DNA of 64,000 nt from Thermoplasmata archaeon. Its GTDB lineage: Archaea > Thermoplasmatota > Thermoplasmata > Lutacidiplasmatales > UBA184. Below are positions 20,701 to 29,891 of the stretch, in pieces; positions within the stretch are counted from its first letter, which is position 1; the number at the start of each line of letters is the position of its first letter. The translations under genes were made by a program, and so were the position numbers. The notes under the pieces are model-generated. The model did not search any database, was not told the origin of the DNA, and saw nothing but the letters and a program-made list of their open reading frames with translations. The stretch spans positions 1-64,000 of the forward strand of contig DAHXNZ010000006.1 in assembly GCA_027365105.1 (NCBI GenBank). Direction: 5' to 3'.

Positions 20701-22211
20701 CCGAAGTTGAAGGCGTTCTCCGAACAGGAGAACGTATAGTACGGATAGGTGCACCACGGGGTGCTCGACCGGTTGGTGCAGGCCGTATAGCTCGAGGTCG
20801 CCGTTCCGTTGAGGTAGCCGAGCCCGCCGATATCCTGGGTGTACCCGACCTGGGCCGGGGTCATCCGGGCGGTGGCATTGAAGTACGTCGGCACCGAGAT
20901 CTGCCACGGGGAGGCCGTATCGTTCATCCACGACCCCGGATCGTAGCTGGGGCACGGGACCGCGGGGTTCGCGGGCGTCGAGGGGGGAGGCCCGCCGCTG
21001 CAGCCGTTGTAGCTGTTGTTGTTGGGGTACGAGGGATTCCCCGAGTGGCCGACCTCGAAGGCAAAGCTGTTGGGGTACTCGCCGCCGGGGGTCCAGGCCA
21101 GGGCGTTCTCGTAGCTGTTGGTGAGGTACGCCGGGTCGAGCGGGTAGTTCTTGTGCCCGAGGATGTACCGGTTATTCTGGTTGTACATGTTGCTGTACTG
21201 ACCCGTGCGGTTGTAGAGGTTGAGGAAGCTCCGGTTCCCGTTCGAGAGATCCTGGATGGTCAGGTTCTCCCCGTAGGGACTCCCGGCCCATCCGCTCATC
21301 TGGATCTCGATCCGGTTGCCCTGGCTCATGTTGAAGTAGTCGGACCCGGCGGTGCCGTTCGCGAAGAGCGGGCTTATGAAGCAGGGGTCCTCGACACCGG
21401 TCGACGACTGGATCTGCCAGGCGACCGCCTCCCCGACCCACATCCCAGGAACGGTGGAGTTGGGGTTGCCCGGCCCCGGGACCGTCCAGCTCGAGTCGGG
21501 GTAGAACTGAAGCTCGAGGAAGCAGACTCCCATCCAAGCGTACGGGTCCACGAGGGTCATGCCGAACCAGATCGCGCTGTAGAGGTCGGACTGGTTGTGG
21601 GTCAGCGACCGGTCGATCGGGAGCGTCACGTTCCAGGTCACGTTGCCTCCGCTGCCCACCAGCGGGGAATAGAAGTCGGCCCCGGGCTCATCGTGCCCGT
21701 AGCAGTTGGCGTAGTAGCCACCCTGGCCCGAGATGCTCGGCCAGATGCCGTTGCAGTACTTGATTGAGTTCGACCCGTTCGACCCCCCGCCCCAAGAGTC
21801 CGGCGCGGGGAGCCCCGCGCCCGAGGGGCTGAGCACGGAGGCCGAGGGGGCCACCGAGGTCAGCGCTTCCGCCCCGGGCGGCAGGGGACCCCCCCACGAC
21901 TGGGGGTGGGGCCCGGTCGAGGTGACCTCGGGAAGGTGGACCGAAGGGAGAGCAAGCGGAGCGTTCGAGGCGGAAGGCGCGGGAAGCGCCGGCGGGGTCG
22001 GGGCCGGTAGGGCGGCCGGGAGCGACGGCGCCGAGGCGGCGACCGAGGTCGATCCGGCACCGGCCGCGCCCGAAGTCGGGGAGCTGACGCCCACGATCCC
22101 GGCGCCCGAGAGCACCATGAGGAGGCTCACGACGGCCACAAGCCCAATGATGACCGGTCTACGGGGACGAAGGACGGCGGCGCCCGGGGTTGACCTCGCG
22201 ATTTCCGACAT
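17748..22211 (-). CDS. Surface-anchored protein with InlB-like repeats and C-terminal PKD/Ig-like Cys-pair repeats
   Basis: Repeated AAGGQVALAS...YVFSSWSV units; four C-terminal units with LPxGC...C (YSGVPGCTAIATAVATC, YLNLPTGCHSVDAATLAC, YTGLPAGCASQNTSNLNC); C-terminal TM plus RRRPPPPRP. ATG 22211 is preferred over 22232 (TATA-like element centred at 22242). Confidence 0.75.
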   Translation of the reverse strand: MSEIARSTPGAAVLRPRRPVIIGLVAVVSLLMVLSGAGIVGVSSPTSGAAGAGSTSVAASAPSLPAALPAPTPPALPAPSASNAPLALPSVHLPEVTSTGPHPQSWGGPLPPGAEALTSVAPSASVLSPSGAGLPAPDSWGGGSNGSNSIKYCNGIWPSISGQGGYYANCYGHDEPGADFYSPLVGSGGNVTWNVTLPIDRSLTHNQSDLYSAIWFGMTLVDPYAWMGVCFLELQFYPDSSWTVPGPGNPNSTVPGMWVGEAVAWQIQSSTGVEDPCFISPLFANGTAGSDYFNMSQGNRIEIQMSGWAGSPYGENLTIQDLSNGNRSFLNLYNRTGQYSNMYNQNNRYILGHKNYPLDPAYLTNSYENALAWTPGGEYPNSFAFEVGHSGNPSYPNNNSYNGCSGGPPPSTPANPAVPCPSYDPGSWMNDTASPWQISVPTYFNATARMTPAQVGYTQDIGGLGYLNGTATSSYTACTNRSSTPWCTYPYYTFSCSENAFNFGATNYPATSVDFGMDSEYSSTVQKNAAGLGFYPPQNFSVPNCGRSSDTLTIGSGGGVGSAYFLSQSVGTGATYANLTPGEYALSAIPASGYLFSSWTTSGSVSVLDPYSPYTSLDVQGSGQVTPNFAAVVTPTQVTMVDHQPGGGKIEVVAGQLFGTGTGTVYGNGSLASLSPGVYSILALPTAGYNFTGWALNSSRFATVAAPDLPYTLLTIDASGSSALKVQLSATFASTSLKGYLLIEVYQGQGQIRLTTLGSTFTTGYETFYTGVGNYTVIEQPASGWSFAGWGSTSGIRMITFGSTTNFVLEGTQFYGIVAAFFSPSVKIVDSPAAGGQVALASQGDLPLPSGVSYLMAPGTYTLAAAPNSTYVFSSWSVSSRSALWATAPDRAVTALVVNQSGTVTANFASMTGTGLELWLNDTAAAGGRILFNYQFYSNGQSNSSVGAGVYTAFPIPNVGYLFAGWSARGGITVNGNLATIASGSGTGSLTALFVTRPVVVGMVGYGTLALHGATVGTGTSTPLDLGNYSISVTLPTNTTFLGWVALGDLSVVSPSSTSSQVDVAGPGTLLALERGIPLAAGSVSVNTTGPLSVGTNVTLRVNASGSGPLSVAWSGLPGCVGTSGPSFVCAPTAAGNFSVTAYVTDAFTDGAFAVSRPVQVVTPFEMVTYTVSPNTVDVGSNLSVQVVVSGGTTPYSYQYSGVPGCTAIATAVATCIPTSPGAYNLTVTARSANGLSLTQSLPVQVNPALRLLAFSASPAALTLGGSLHLAAQLSAGTVPYRYEYLNLPTGCHSVDAATLACVPGVAGIYTIGLLASDAGGGSANGSLVIHVNPAPAIASFLALPDSVSVGSPIALTVNVNGGTLPFTYAYTGLPAGCASQNTSNLNCTPQAPGTYVVRVTVTDADGVTATSIVAFSVAAAASSGFSFAGSTLLILVGVIVALVVALAVILLVRRRPPPPRPNSPAPPPPASPSGTPPVGSPPGPGR

Positions 22212-22289
22212 AGGACCCGGGGCGAGAGCCATCTGTCCTTAAATACCTCCGCACTTGAGTCGCTCGGATTTCCGCGCGGCGCGGGAAGC

Positions 22290-25200
22290 TCACGCCCGGG
22301 TTTTCGGCGGCCGGCGGGAGCGATACCAGGCGGTCCCCAAGAAGACTCCCGCCACGACCAGCGCCGCGATGCCGATCGCGATCAGGCCCGGGAGAGACTG
22401 GGCGAGGGCGGGGCCCCCTCCGGCGACGACCACGATCGTGGTGGTCGCGTTGGCCCGATGGTGATAGGGATCGATGACCTCGAGGTGGACCGTGTAGGTC
22501 CCGGGGGACCCATAGACATGGGTGGTGCTCCCGGTCGTCGTGATGTTGCTGCTGCCGTCTCCGAAATTCCAGATGTACTGGTAGGCGCCCGGTTGGGGGA
22601 CCGCCACCTGGGCGACCAGCACCACCGATTGCCCGGGATAGCCCGCGCCCGGCCCGGAGATCGAAACCTGCGGGGGGACCGGCAGGAACGTCGCGACCAG
22701 CTGCCCGCTGCCGTTGACGGTGAGTGTGGGACCGGAGATGCTCAGATTGCCGGTCGCATTCCATCCGGCGAAGAGGCTCGTCGAGCACGGCCGGGCCGAG
22801 ACGGAGTAGTTGCCGGCGACGAACCGGACGGTGCCGCCCGCCGAGTAGGTGTTGGGGCCCAGGCCCACGGTTCCGCAGCCCGGCCCGGCCACCAGGAGCG
22901 TGATCGGGTAGGCGATCGGGCCAAAGACGACCACCAGGGTCGCCGAACTCGCCAACGAGAGCGAACCCTGGGTGATGTTGGCCCCGGAGGAGGTCTCAAA
23001 GGAAACGACCCGGTAGTGCGGACAGGCGGTCGGCTGGATCGGGTAGCTGGGGCCGGCGATCAGGCTGGCCGTGCTCCCGTTGACATAGCCCTGACCGGCG
23101 ATCTCGAGGACCCCGCACTGGGCCGGTTCGAAGTTGATGAAGAGCGAGACGACCGGTCCGAACTGCGCGGTGACGGATCCCGAACTGTTGGCCCACAGTG
23201 TGGAGCCCGAGACCTGGACCCCTCCCGAGAGTCCCCAGCCAATGAACCCATAGTTGAGGCAGGGCACGGCCGCGATCGAGACCGCGGTGCCCGGCGGGAG
23301 GCTCACGTACCCGCCGTCGGTGTAGGTCGCCCCGTCGAAGTTGATCGCCCCGCAGTTGGCGGGATCGGTGAGGAATCCGACGAACACCGAGGGGGATCCG
23401 GCCTGGGAGGCGACGGTGATCGTCCCGGAACCGTTGACCGTCAGGAGGGTCCCCTGGAGCGAAAGGTTGCCCTGGGCGGTCAGGGCCTCCAGGTAATGGC
23501 CCGGACAGGAAAACCCGCTGATCGTGTACGCCGACCCGTTGGTGCTGACGACCGTGGCCCCGCCGCGGTAGGTCACGTTCCCCAGGACGACCCCGCCGCA
23601 CCCGGACGGTACGGTCAGGATGTGGATCTCGGTGAGTTCGTAGTTGTTCTCGACGATCGTGCCGGGGCCGGCGACCGTCAGATTGCTGCCGGCCACCGTC
23701 AGGCTGCCGGAGACCGTGAAGTTGGAGAACCCCCAGTTGGCGCACGGCAAGGGGGTCAGCGTGTAGTTTCCCGACGCCACCGCGATGCTCTGCCCGCTCA
23801 CGTAGCCGGCCCCTCCGAGGCCGATCCCTCCGCAGGTCGTCGGCGTGGTCGAAAAAGCGAGGCTGTAGGTGGAGGCGGACGCCAGGTAGTGGGCCGTCAA
23901 GGTTCCGTTGCCGTTGACGGTCAGGGCCGACCCGAGCACCGAGAGGTTGCCCGTCAGGGACCAGCCCGCGAACGCGTCTGAATTGCAGGAGAGGCTCTGG
24001 CTGAGGGAGTAGGTGAACTGGTAGAGCAGTTCCAGCGTGGTCCCGTTGCTGGCGAGGGTCCCGTTCACGCTCACGAGCCCGCAGCTGGCGGGGGTGACCA
24101 GGATCAGCACATGGTCGGTCGGGCGCACGAACTGGAACGCCGCGCTCACCGATCCGTTCCCGGTCACGGTGAGGTTGGTCGCCGACGAGATCGTCGAACT
24201 GAAGGCGACCGACCCGGTGCCCTGCCACTGAGAGAACCGGTAGGGGTAGCAGCCGGTCGCACTGAGCGGGTACTGACCCGGGGGAAGGGAAGCCACCGTC
24301 CCGTTCGCGTACAGGGTCCCGTTCAGGTCGACCTGGCCGCAGGGGATCGGGAGCGTTCCCATCTGGATCTGGAAGGTGGGGATCGGCCCGCGCACGACGC
24401 TCTCGAGCCCGCTCGAGATCGTCGCCCCGGCCGCGTTGGTGCCGTTCACGTAGAAGCTCAGCTTTCCGTTGGCCCCGGCCGGGATGGTCCCGTTCCAGTC
24501 GGAGACGGTCCCCGAGGCCGAATCGAGCTTAAGGGGCGAGCTGGTCCACGCGCCACCGGCGAGCGACCAGGCGACCGAAACCGAACGGACCGACCCGAGA
24601 TCGACGATCTCGGCCGAGAGGTTGAGCGGGAGCCCGGGGCCCAGGAAGCCGGCTCGGCTCGAGTCGGTCAACCGGTGGAAACCGAACGGGGTCAGATCAT
24701 GGGCGACCGCCGTCGCGGCGTACTGGAACGTCGCGCCCCCGAAGCTGTCCAGCGTCCAGCCGTAGGAACCTCCCAGGTTCAGGCCGGTCGAGTTGAGGGA
24801 GTTGTACGGGTAGAAGCCGGTGCCCCCGTAGGTGGTGAAGTCGTAGCAGTTCGCGACGATGACCGAACCGGGCGGATTCCCATCACAGACGCCCGAGGCG
24901 GAGAGCGGGGCCACGTAGCGGTAGTTGCCCGCGTAGGCGGTGCCGTTCCAGAAGAGGGGGATCCCGAAGCCGATCGGGTACGACCCCGCCCAGGCGGTGC
25001 CGTTGTAGGTGTTGCACTGCGGGTACACCGCATTCCCTTGGGGGCATACATTCAGCCCGTAGCCCAACCCATACGGGAGCGCCCATTGGAGGTTGCAGGA
25101 GCTGTCGCAGGAGGCCGAGTAGGCCGGCTCGAATGCGACGGTGTTCGTGGTGGTGGAGTTGAGCTGGTCGAACGCCGACTGCGAGGTTCCGACGCTCCCG

Positions 25201-25946
25201 TTGAGCCAGAGGTCCATCCCCTCCGTGCTGCCGACGGTCCCCGCCATCGTGAGGTTGTAGGTGGCGCCGGGAACGGCCGAGGGAATGAGCGTGATCGGGT
25301 TGCCGCCCAAGAGGTCGTCCCACTCGCAGAAATAGGAGTTGTTCCAAGTGAGGTTGAGCGACGAGGACGGGCACCCGCCCCCCGAGAAGGTCGAGGCGTT
25401 CGCGAAGGAAAGGACGGCGAGCGACACGGCGTAGCTGAAGTTGCCGAGGGCGCTGATTTGCGGGTCGGCCACGACCTCCAGGTACGACTGGTTCCACTGG
25501 GAGAGGTTGTCCCCGCTCACCACCATCCCCACGTAGAACCCGCTGGAGAGGTTCTCCACCTGCACCGGGCCCCCGGACGGGAGCGTCCAAGGGACGGTCC
25601 AGCGTTCGCCCGAACCCGGCGAGGCGGAGTAGAGGGAGGCATGGACCTCATCCTGCTGGATCAGCGGACACGGTCCCTGGGAGTAGAAGTTCGGGTCCAG
25701 CGGCCAGATGCCGTGGCCGGACAGGGGCCCGTACGCCGGGTAGCCCACGGGGCAGCTCGATATCGGCGGGGCGTGCGGCGAGGCTCGGGGGCCGGCCCCG
25801 ACGCCGATGACCCCCGGGGCCGACGGGGTCGGTGTGGAGGGCGCAGGGGACGCTGCGCTGGGTAGCGGCAGCGGCGCGGTGCCCACGACGACGAGCACCA
25901 CAACCGCCAGGAGGGCGGCGGCGGCTCCGGCTCGATCGAATCTCAT
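22290..25946 (-). CDS. Surface-anchored protein with multiple Cys-pair InlB-like repeats and a PKD domain
   Basis: Signal-like N-terminus; repeats of the form CG.(I/V).(...)..C...F.GW...G.L...G..LTVNGSG; PKD domain (YQYIWNFGDGSSNITTTGSTTHVYGSPGTYTVHLEVIDPYHHRANATTTIVVV); C-terminal TM plus RSRRPPKTRA. Confidence 0.75.
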   Translation of the reverse strand: MRFDRAGAAAALLAVVVLVVVGTAPLPLPSAASPAPSTPTPSAPGVIGVGAGPRASPHAPPISSCPVGYPAYGPLSGHGIWPLDPNFYSQGPCPLIQQDEVHASLYSASPGSGERWTVPWTLPSGGPVQVENLSSGFYVGMVVSGDNLSQWNQSYLEVVADPQISALGNFSYAVSLAVLSFANASTFSGGGCPSSSLNLTWNNSYFCEWDDLLGGNPITLIPSAVPGATYNLTMAGTVGSTEGMDLWLNGSVGTSQSAFDQLNSTTTNTVAFEPAYSASCDSSCNLQWALPYGLGYGLNVCPQGNAVYPQCNTYNGTAWAGSYPIGFGIPLFWNGTAYAGNYRYVAPLSASGVCDGNPPGSVIVANCYDFTTYGGTGFYPYNSLNSTGLNLGGSYGWTLDSFGGATFQYAATAVAHDLTPFGFHRLTDSSRAGFLGPGLPLNLSAEIVDLGSVRSVSVAWSLAGGAWTSSPLKLDSASGTVSDWNGTIPAGANGKLSFYVNGTNAAGATISSGLESVVRGPIPTFQIQMGTLPIPCGQVDLNGTLYANGTVASLPPGQYPLSATGCYPYRFSQWQGTGSVAFSSTISSATNLTVTGNGSVSAAFQFVRPTDHVLILVTPASCGLVSVNGTLASNGTTLELLYQFTYSLSQSLSCNSDAFAGWSLTGNLSVLGSALTVNGNGTLTAHYLASASTYSLAFSTTPTTCGGIGLGGAGYVSGQSIAVASGNYTLTPLPCANWGFSNFTVSGSLTVAGSNLTVAGPGTIVENNYELTEIHILTVPSGCGGVVLGNVTYRGGATVVSTNGSAYTISGFSCPGHYLEALTAQGNLSLQGTLLTVNGSGTITVASQAGSPSVFVGFLTDPANCGAINFDGATYTDGGYVSLPPGTAVSIAAVPCLNYGFIGWGLSGGVQVSGSTLWANSSGSVTAQFGPVVSLFINFEPAQCGVLEIAGQGYVNGSTASLIAGPSYPIQPTACPHYRVVSFETSSGANITQGSLSLASSATLVVVFGPIAYPITLLVAGPGCGTVGLGPNTYSAGGTVRFVAGNYSVSARPCSTSLFAGWNATGNLSISGPTLTVNGSGQLVATFLPVPPQVSISGPGAGYPGQSVVLVAQVAVPQPGAYQYIWNFGDGSSNITTTGSTTHVYGSPGTYTVHLEVIDPYHHRANATTTIVVVAGGGPALAQSLPGLIAIGIAALVVAGVFLGTAWYRSRRPPKTRA

Positions 25947-26311
25947 GGCCGTACCTCAGATTCAGGGGCGGGCGGCGGTTCCGCCGGCGCCCGTCGTTCC
26001 GTCCGCCGGGACGCACCGGCCGGCCGGAAGTCGAGCACCGTGACGGTCTTCCCATCGGCCAGATCTTCCAGACGGACTCGCCGGTGCGAAGGGCGGGACC
26101 GGCTGTAGTACGTGAATCCGACGACCAGGAGGGATCCCCCGACGGCGGCGATCGCGACCTCCACGTACGGGCCGGCCCAGACCCCGGCCCAGGCCGGCTG
26201 CCAGATGCCGGCCCCGAAGAGGAGGATGCCCAGGAGGCCGACCACCAGCCAGGTGGAGGCGGGCACCCGGGCCGGAAACGGCGGGTTCCCGGCCCCCACG
26301 ACGCTGCTCAC
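25943..26311 (-). CDS. Small membrane protein (two TM) with cytoplasmic C-terminal domain
   Basis: 122 aa, two hydrophobic segments (TWLVVGLLGILLFGAGIW, VEVAIAAVGGSLLVVGFTYY), basic tail. Overlaps the next gene by 4 nt. Confidence 0.6.
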   Translation of the reverse strand: MSSVVGAGNPPFPARVPASTWLVVGLLGILLFGAGIWQPAWAGVWAGPYVEVAIAAVGGSLLVVGFTYYSRSRPSHRRVRLEDLADGKTVTVLDFRPAGASRRTERRAPAEPPPAPESEVRP

Positions 26312-26351
26312 GAGCTCTTCCTCCGGGCACCGTTCGTCCTCGAGCGTCCCT

Positions 26352-29300
26352 CTATCCGCGGGTTCCGTAGGTCTTGATGAACTCCTCGGCCCACGTCAGG
26401 GTCTCGACGGTCACGGACGACTTGGTCTTCCCGATGGCCTCCACCAGGTCGGTCATCCGGACGCCGACCACCTGAGGCGCCACCTCGGTTCCCGGCGCCG
26501 GAGGTGGAGTGTCGGGCGAGGGCCGAATCGGGCCGAAGCCCTTCTCGATCTCGGTGGAGAGCTGGGAGCGGAGCGCGATCAGCTTCGCCTCGTCCACGAC
26601 CGCCGCGATGTCGGCTCCCGAAAAGCCGGGAGTGCGTTCGGCGAGGAGGGTGTAGTCGACATCGCCGTCGACCGGAACCCCCGCGAGGTGGATCCGGAAG
26701 ATGTCGCGGCGCGCCGTCGAATCGGGGGGCGGCACATAGAAGATCTTGTCGAACCGACCGGGCCGGAGCAGGGCCGGATCCAGCGTCTGGGGACGGTTGG
26801 TGGTCGCGACGATGATCACCTTGTCCTTCGGCCGGATCCCGTCCATCTCGGTCAGGAACTGGCTGACCGCCCGGGAGACTTCGGGCGTGCGCATCGAATC
26901 CTTGCTCGCGATGGCGTCAATTTCGTCGAAGAAGATGATCGATGGCGCGTTCTCCCTCGCCCGGTACAGGACCTCCCGGATCGCCGCCTCGCTCTGGCCG
27001 GCCAGCGCGCTGACCAGTTCGGGGCCGTTGACGATCTGCATCGGGACGTTCAGCTCGTTGGCCGCCGCCCGCATCACATGGGTCTTTCCGCACCCGGGGG
27101 GACCGAAGAGCAGGATGCCCCGGCCCGACTTGATGCGGTAGCTTTCCATGAGTTCGGGGCGCGTCAACGGGAGCTCGACGTATTCGCGGATCGCCCCCTT
27201 GACATTCTCGAGACCGCCGACGTCGTCCCAGCGGACCAGCACCCGGCGTTCCGTCCGGTGGGTCTGGTGCATCTTCCGCTCGTAGTCGAGCTTCATCGTC
27301 TCGTACTCGGCGATGACGCGCATCGAGATCGACGGCTTCATCCGGGGCAGGACCTCGAGGAAGTCCTCCTGGCGGATCGGGGTTACCTGCCCGCTGACCA
27401 TCATGCGTCGGACGGCGATGGTGGCGGCCTCCCGGACCAGGTTCGCGAGGTCGGCGCCGGAGAACCGTTCGGTCTTCCGGGCGATCTCGTCGAGATCGAG
27501 ATTCTTGGCGACCGGGCGGCCCGAAAGATGGACGGCCACGATCTCCTTGCGCTCCTCGAAGTCCGGGGGCGGCACGTAGATGATCTTGTCGAGGCGGCCC
27601 GGCCGCATCAGGGCCGGGTCGATCATGTCCGGCTTGTTCGTCGATCCGACGATGATGACGCCCGACGACTTGTCGAGCCCGTCCATCTCCGAGAGCAGGA
27701 TCGAGAGCAGCCGGGGCGTGACATCGTCGGCCGAGTACATGTCCCGGCGCTTGGCGATCGCGTCGATCTCATCCATGAAGACGATGCACGGCGCCCGCTC
27801 GCGGGCGGTCCGGAGCAACTCGGCGATCTTCCCTTCGCTCTCACCGTACCACTTGGACATCACATCCGAGCACTTGACCGAGATCATCTCGACCCCGAGT
27901 TCGGAGGCGAGGGCCTTCATGGTCATGGTCTTGCCGCAGCCGGGCGGCCCGAAGAGGAGGATCCCCTTCGGGGGCTCGAGACCGAACTGGGAGGTGACGT
28001 CCTTGCGCATGAGCGGGATGATCATTGACTCCTTCACGTCGGCCTTGACGTCGTGGAGCCCGCCGACCATCTCGAAGGTCACCTTCTGGAGACCCTTCAT
28101 CTCGGCGACCCGGGTTCCGACGGCGGTGCCGCCAATCCGGGAGGTGAAGAAGCCTTCGAACGCATCCCGGATGAGGAGCGACCCCAGCACGACGGCGATC
28201 GTTGCCGGAATGAAGAGGATCACGACGGCCGTGGTCCAGTTCTCGTAGCCGAAGACGGTCAGGCCCCCGATCGACGCGCCCGCGAGGAGGGCGCCCGAAA
28301 CGGTCGAGTTCCTGAGCACGCCCCGGGTCGTCTGCTGCTCGCGGTCCCGGGTGAGCCAGGTGACGATCCAGACGGCGAGGCACCAGACGGCGACCTCGGC
28401 GATCGGGACCGCGATGTATCCGATCCCGTTGCCGCTGCCCGCGAACTGGGAGAGGTTGGGGCTCAGCAGCGCCGCGTAGGCATTTCCGAGGGCGTTCGAG
28501 GTGAAGAAGTACGGCAGGGGGATGGTTGGCAGCAGCGGCCCGGCATGGCCCGAGACGAGGCTGATCGACGTGTTGGCCCCCGGTCCCGCGAGATACCCGA
28601 GGACCGGGAAGTTGCCGAGCGTCACGAACAGCGACACGAACAGCCCGCCGGCGATCGCCACGGCAAGTCCGAGGTACAGCGAAAAGACGACCCCAAAGAA
28701 GATCGGCGCCACGAACGAGAGCCCGAAGGGCGCGAGGAGCAGGGTCAGGAACGCGCCGGCCCCGAACCTCCAGTCGATCAGGGAGGCGAACAGGATCGGA
28801 ATCGCCGCGAACAGGAAGACGAGTCCCAACGCGGCCGACTGGTAGCCGACCGCCGGAGCCATCAGGAGCACGAGGAGCAGCAGCGAGAGCTGGGGGAATC
28901 GCCACGCCACGATCATGACCACGCCCGCAATCAGCAGCACGAACGGCCACGGGTAGAACGGCACGAAAGTGCCCCCGAGGAGGCCGAGGAAGCCGAGGAA
29001 CAGCACCGGCAGGTGGTTCGGCTCCTTGGTCTGGCCCTTGAGCCAGCGCTCGATTTGCGGTGCGTAGAGATAACCGATGACCATCAGGGCGGCGCCGACC
29101 GCGATGAGGAAGTAGAACAGGCCGTCATACTGCAGCGCGGGGTAGGATTGGATGTATTGGGGAGCAATCGCGACCGCGGCGGCACCCGAGAGCCCCTGGG
29201 AGATCGCGGTGTACGTGGCGTCAGCCGCGGCATCCAAGGTCGTGTAGGTCTGGGTCCCGTACGGTCCGCCGGGGAGGTGGACCGTCACCACCGTGAAGGT

Positions 29301-29891
29301 GAGGACCGCCTGCGCGCCCGGACTGATGAAGTTGACATCGCCCTTGAGCGTGCCGAAGAGCGCATTGGCGATGAGGGTCTGTTGGGCCCGGGCCCCTCCC
29401 GAGAGACTATTGACCGAGGCGAACGACAGATGCGTCGTATCGGTACTGGCGTTGTAGGTGACCGACTGGACGGTGTCGAGGATGACGACCGTCTGACCGG
29501 CCGAGACGGAGGAACTGGTCAGGGAGACGTACTGAACCCCCTGATTGGTCGAGAGGACGGCGCCGGAGCTCGCCAGGAAGTTTTCCGCGTTCTGGGCGTG
29601 GACGACGTACGGGTACCAGGTCACGGCCAGGCCGGCCCCGGTCCCCGCCACGACCAGCCCGACGATCAAAAAGGTGAGCATCGTCCGGTAGCCTTTGCGC
29701 CGTCGGCCCCCTTCAGGGGGCGGCTCCTCCACCGGTGGGGGCGCCGACGCCTCGGGGGAGATGGCGGGTGGCACGGTCTCAACGGCGATCGCCAACGGAT
29801 CCGCAAGGGGTTCCGGAGCGAGGCTCTCGAAGTTCGTTGCGTCGGGGGCGGCTCGCTGTTCATCCATGGTGCTTTTCTCTTCGTCCGTCAT
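26352..29891 (-). CDS. Membrane-anchored Cdc48/VAT-like double AAA+ ATPase
   Basis: Two AAA modules, each with Walker A GPPGCGKT, Walker B (IVFMDEIDAI, IIFFDEIDAI), sensor-1 (VGSTNKPD, VATTNRPQ) and RPGR[L/F]DK. They are preceded by ~600 aa with a low-complexity cytosolic start, a TM, an extracellular-like domain and many hydrophobic TM segments in place of a Cdc48-N domain. Confidence 0.9.
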   Translation of the reverse strand: MTDEEKSTMDEQRAAPDATNFESLAPEPLADPLAIAVETVPPAISPEASAPPPVEEPPPEGGRRRKGYRTMLTFLIVGLVVAGTGAGLAVTWYPYVVHAQNAENFLASSGAVLSTNQGVQYVSLTSSSVSAGQTVVILDTVQSVTYNASTDTTHLSFASVNSLSGGARAQQTLIANALFGTLKGDVNFISPGAQAVLTFTVVTVHLPGGPYGTQTYTTLDAAADATYTAISQGLSGAAAVAIAPQYIQSYPALQYDGLFYFLIAVGAALMVIGYLYAPQIERWLKGQTKEPNHLPVLFLGFLGLLGGTFVPFYPWPFVLLIAGVVMIVAWRFPQLSLLLLVLLMAPAVGYQSAALGLVFLFAAIPILFASLIDWRFGAGAFLTLLLAPFGLSFVAPIFFGVVFSLYLGLAVAIAGGLFVSLFVTLGNFPVLGYLAGPGANTSISLVSGHAGPLLPTIPLPYFFTSNALGNAYAALLSPNLSQFAGSGNGIGYIAVPIAEVAVWCLAVWIVTWLTRDREQQTTRGVLRNSTVSGALLAGASIGGLTVFGYENWTTAVVILFIPATIAVVLGSLLIRDAFEGFFTSRIGGTAVGTRVAEMKGLQKVTFEMVGGLHDVKADVKESMIIPLMRKDVTSQFGLEPPKGILLFGPPGCGKTMTMKALASELGVEMISVKCSDVMSKWYGESEGKIAELLRTARERAPCIVFMDEIDAIAKRRDMYSADDVTPRLLSILLSEMDGLDKSSGVIIVGSTNKPDMIDPALMRPGRLDKIIYVPPPDFEERKEIVAVHLSGRPVAKNLDLDEIARKTERFSGADLANLVREAATIAVRRMMVSGQVTPIRQEDFLEVLPRMKPSISMRVIAEYETMKLDYERKMHQTHRTERRVLVRWDDVGGLENVKGAIREYVELPLTRPELMESYRIKSGRGILLFGPPGCGKTHVMRAAANELNVPMQIVNGPELVSALAGQSEAAIREVLYRARENAPSIIFFDEIDAIASKDSMRTPEVSRAVSQFLTEMDGIRPKDKVIIVATTNRPQTLDPALLRPGRFDKIFYVPPPDSTARRDIFRIHLAGVPVDGDVDYTLLAERTPGFSGADIAAVVDEAKLIALRSQLSTEIEKGFGPIRPSPDTPPPAPGTEVAPQVVGVRMTDLVEAIGKTKSSVTVETLTWAEEFIKTYGTRG

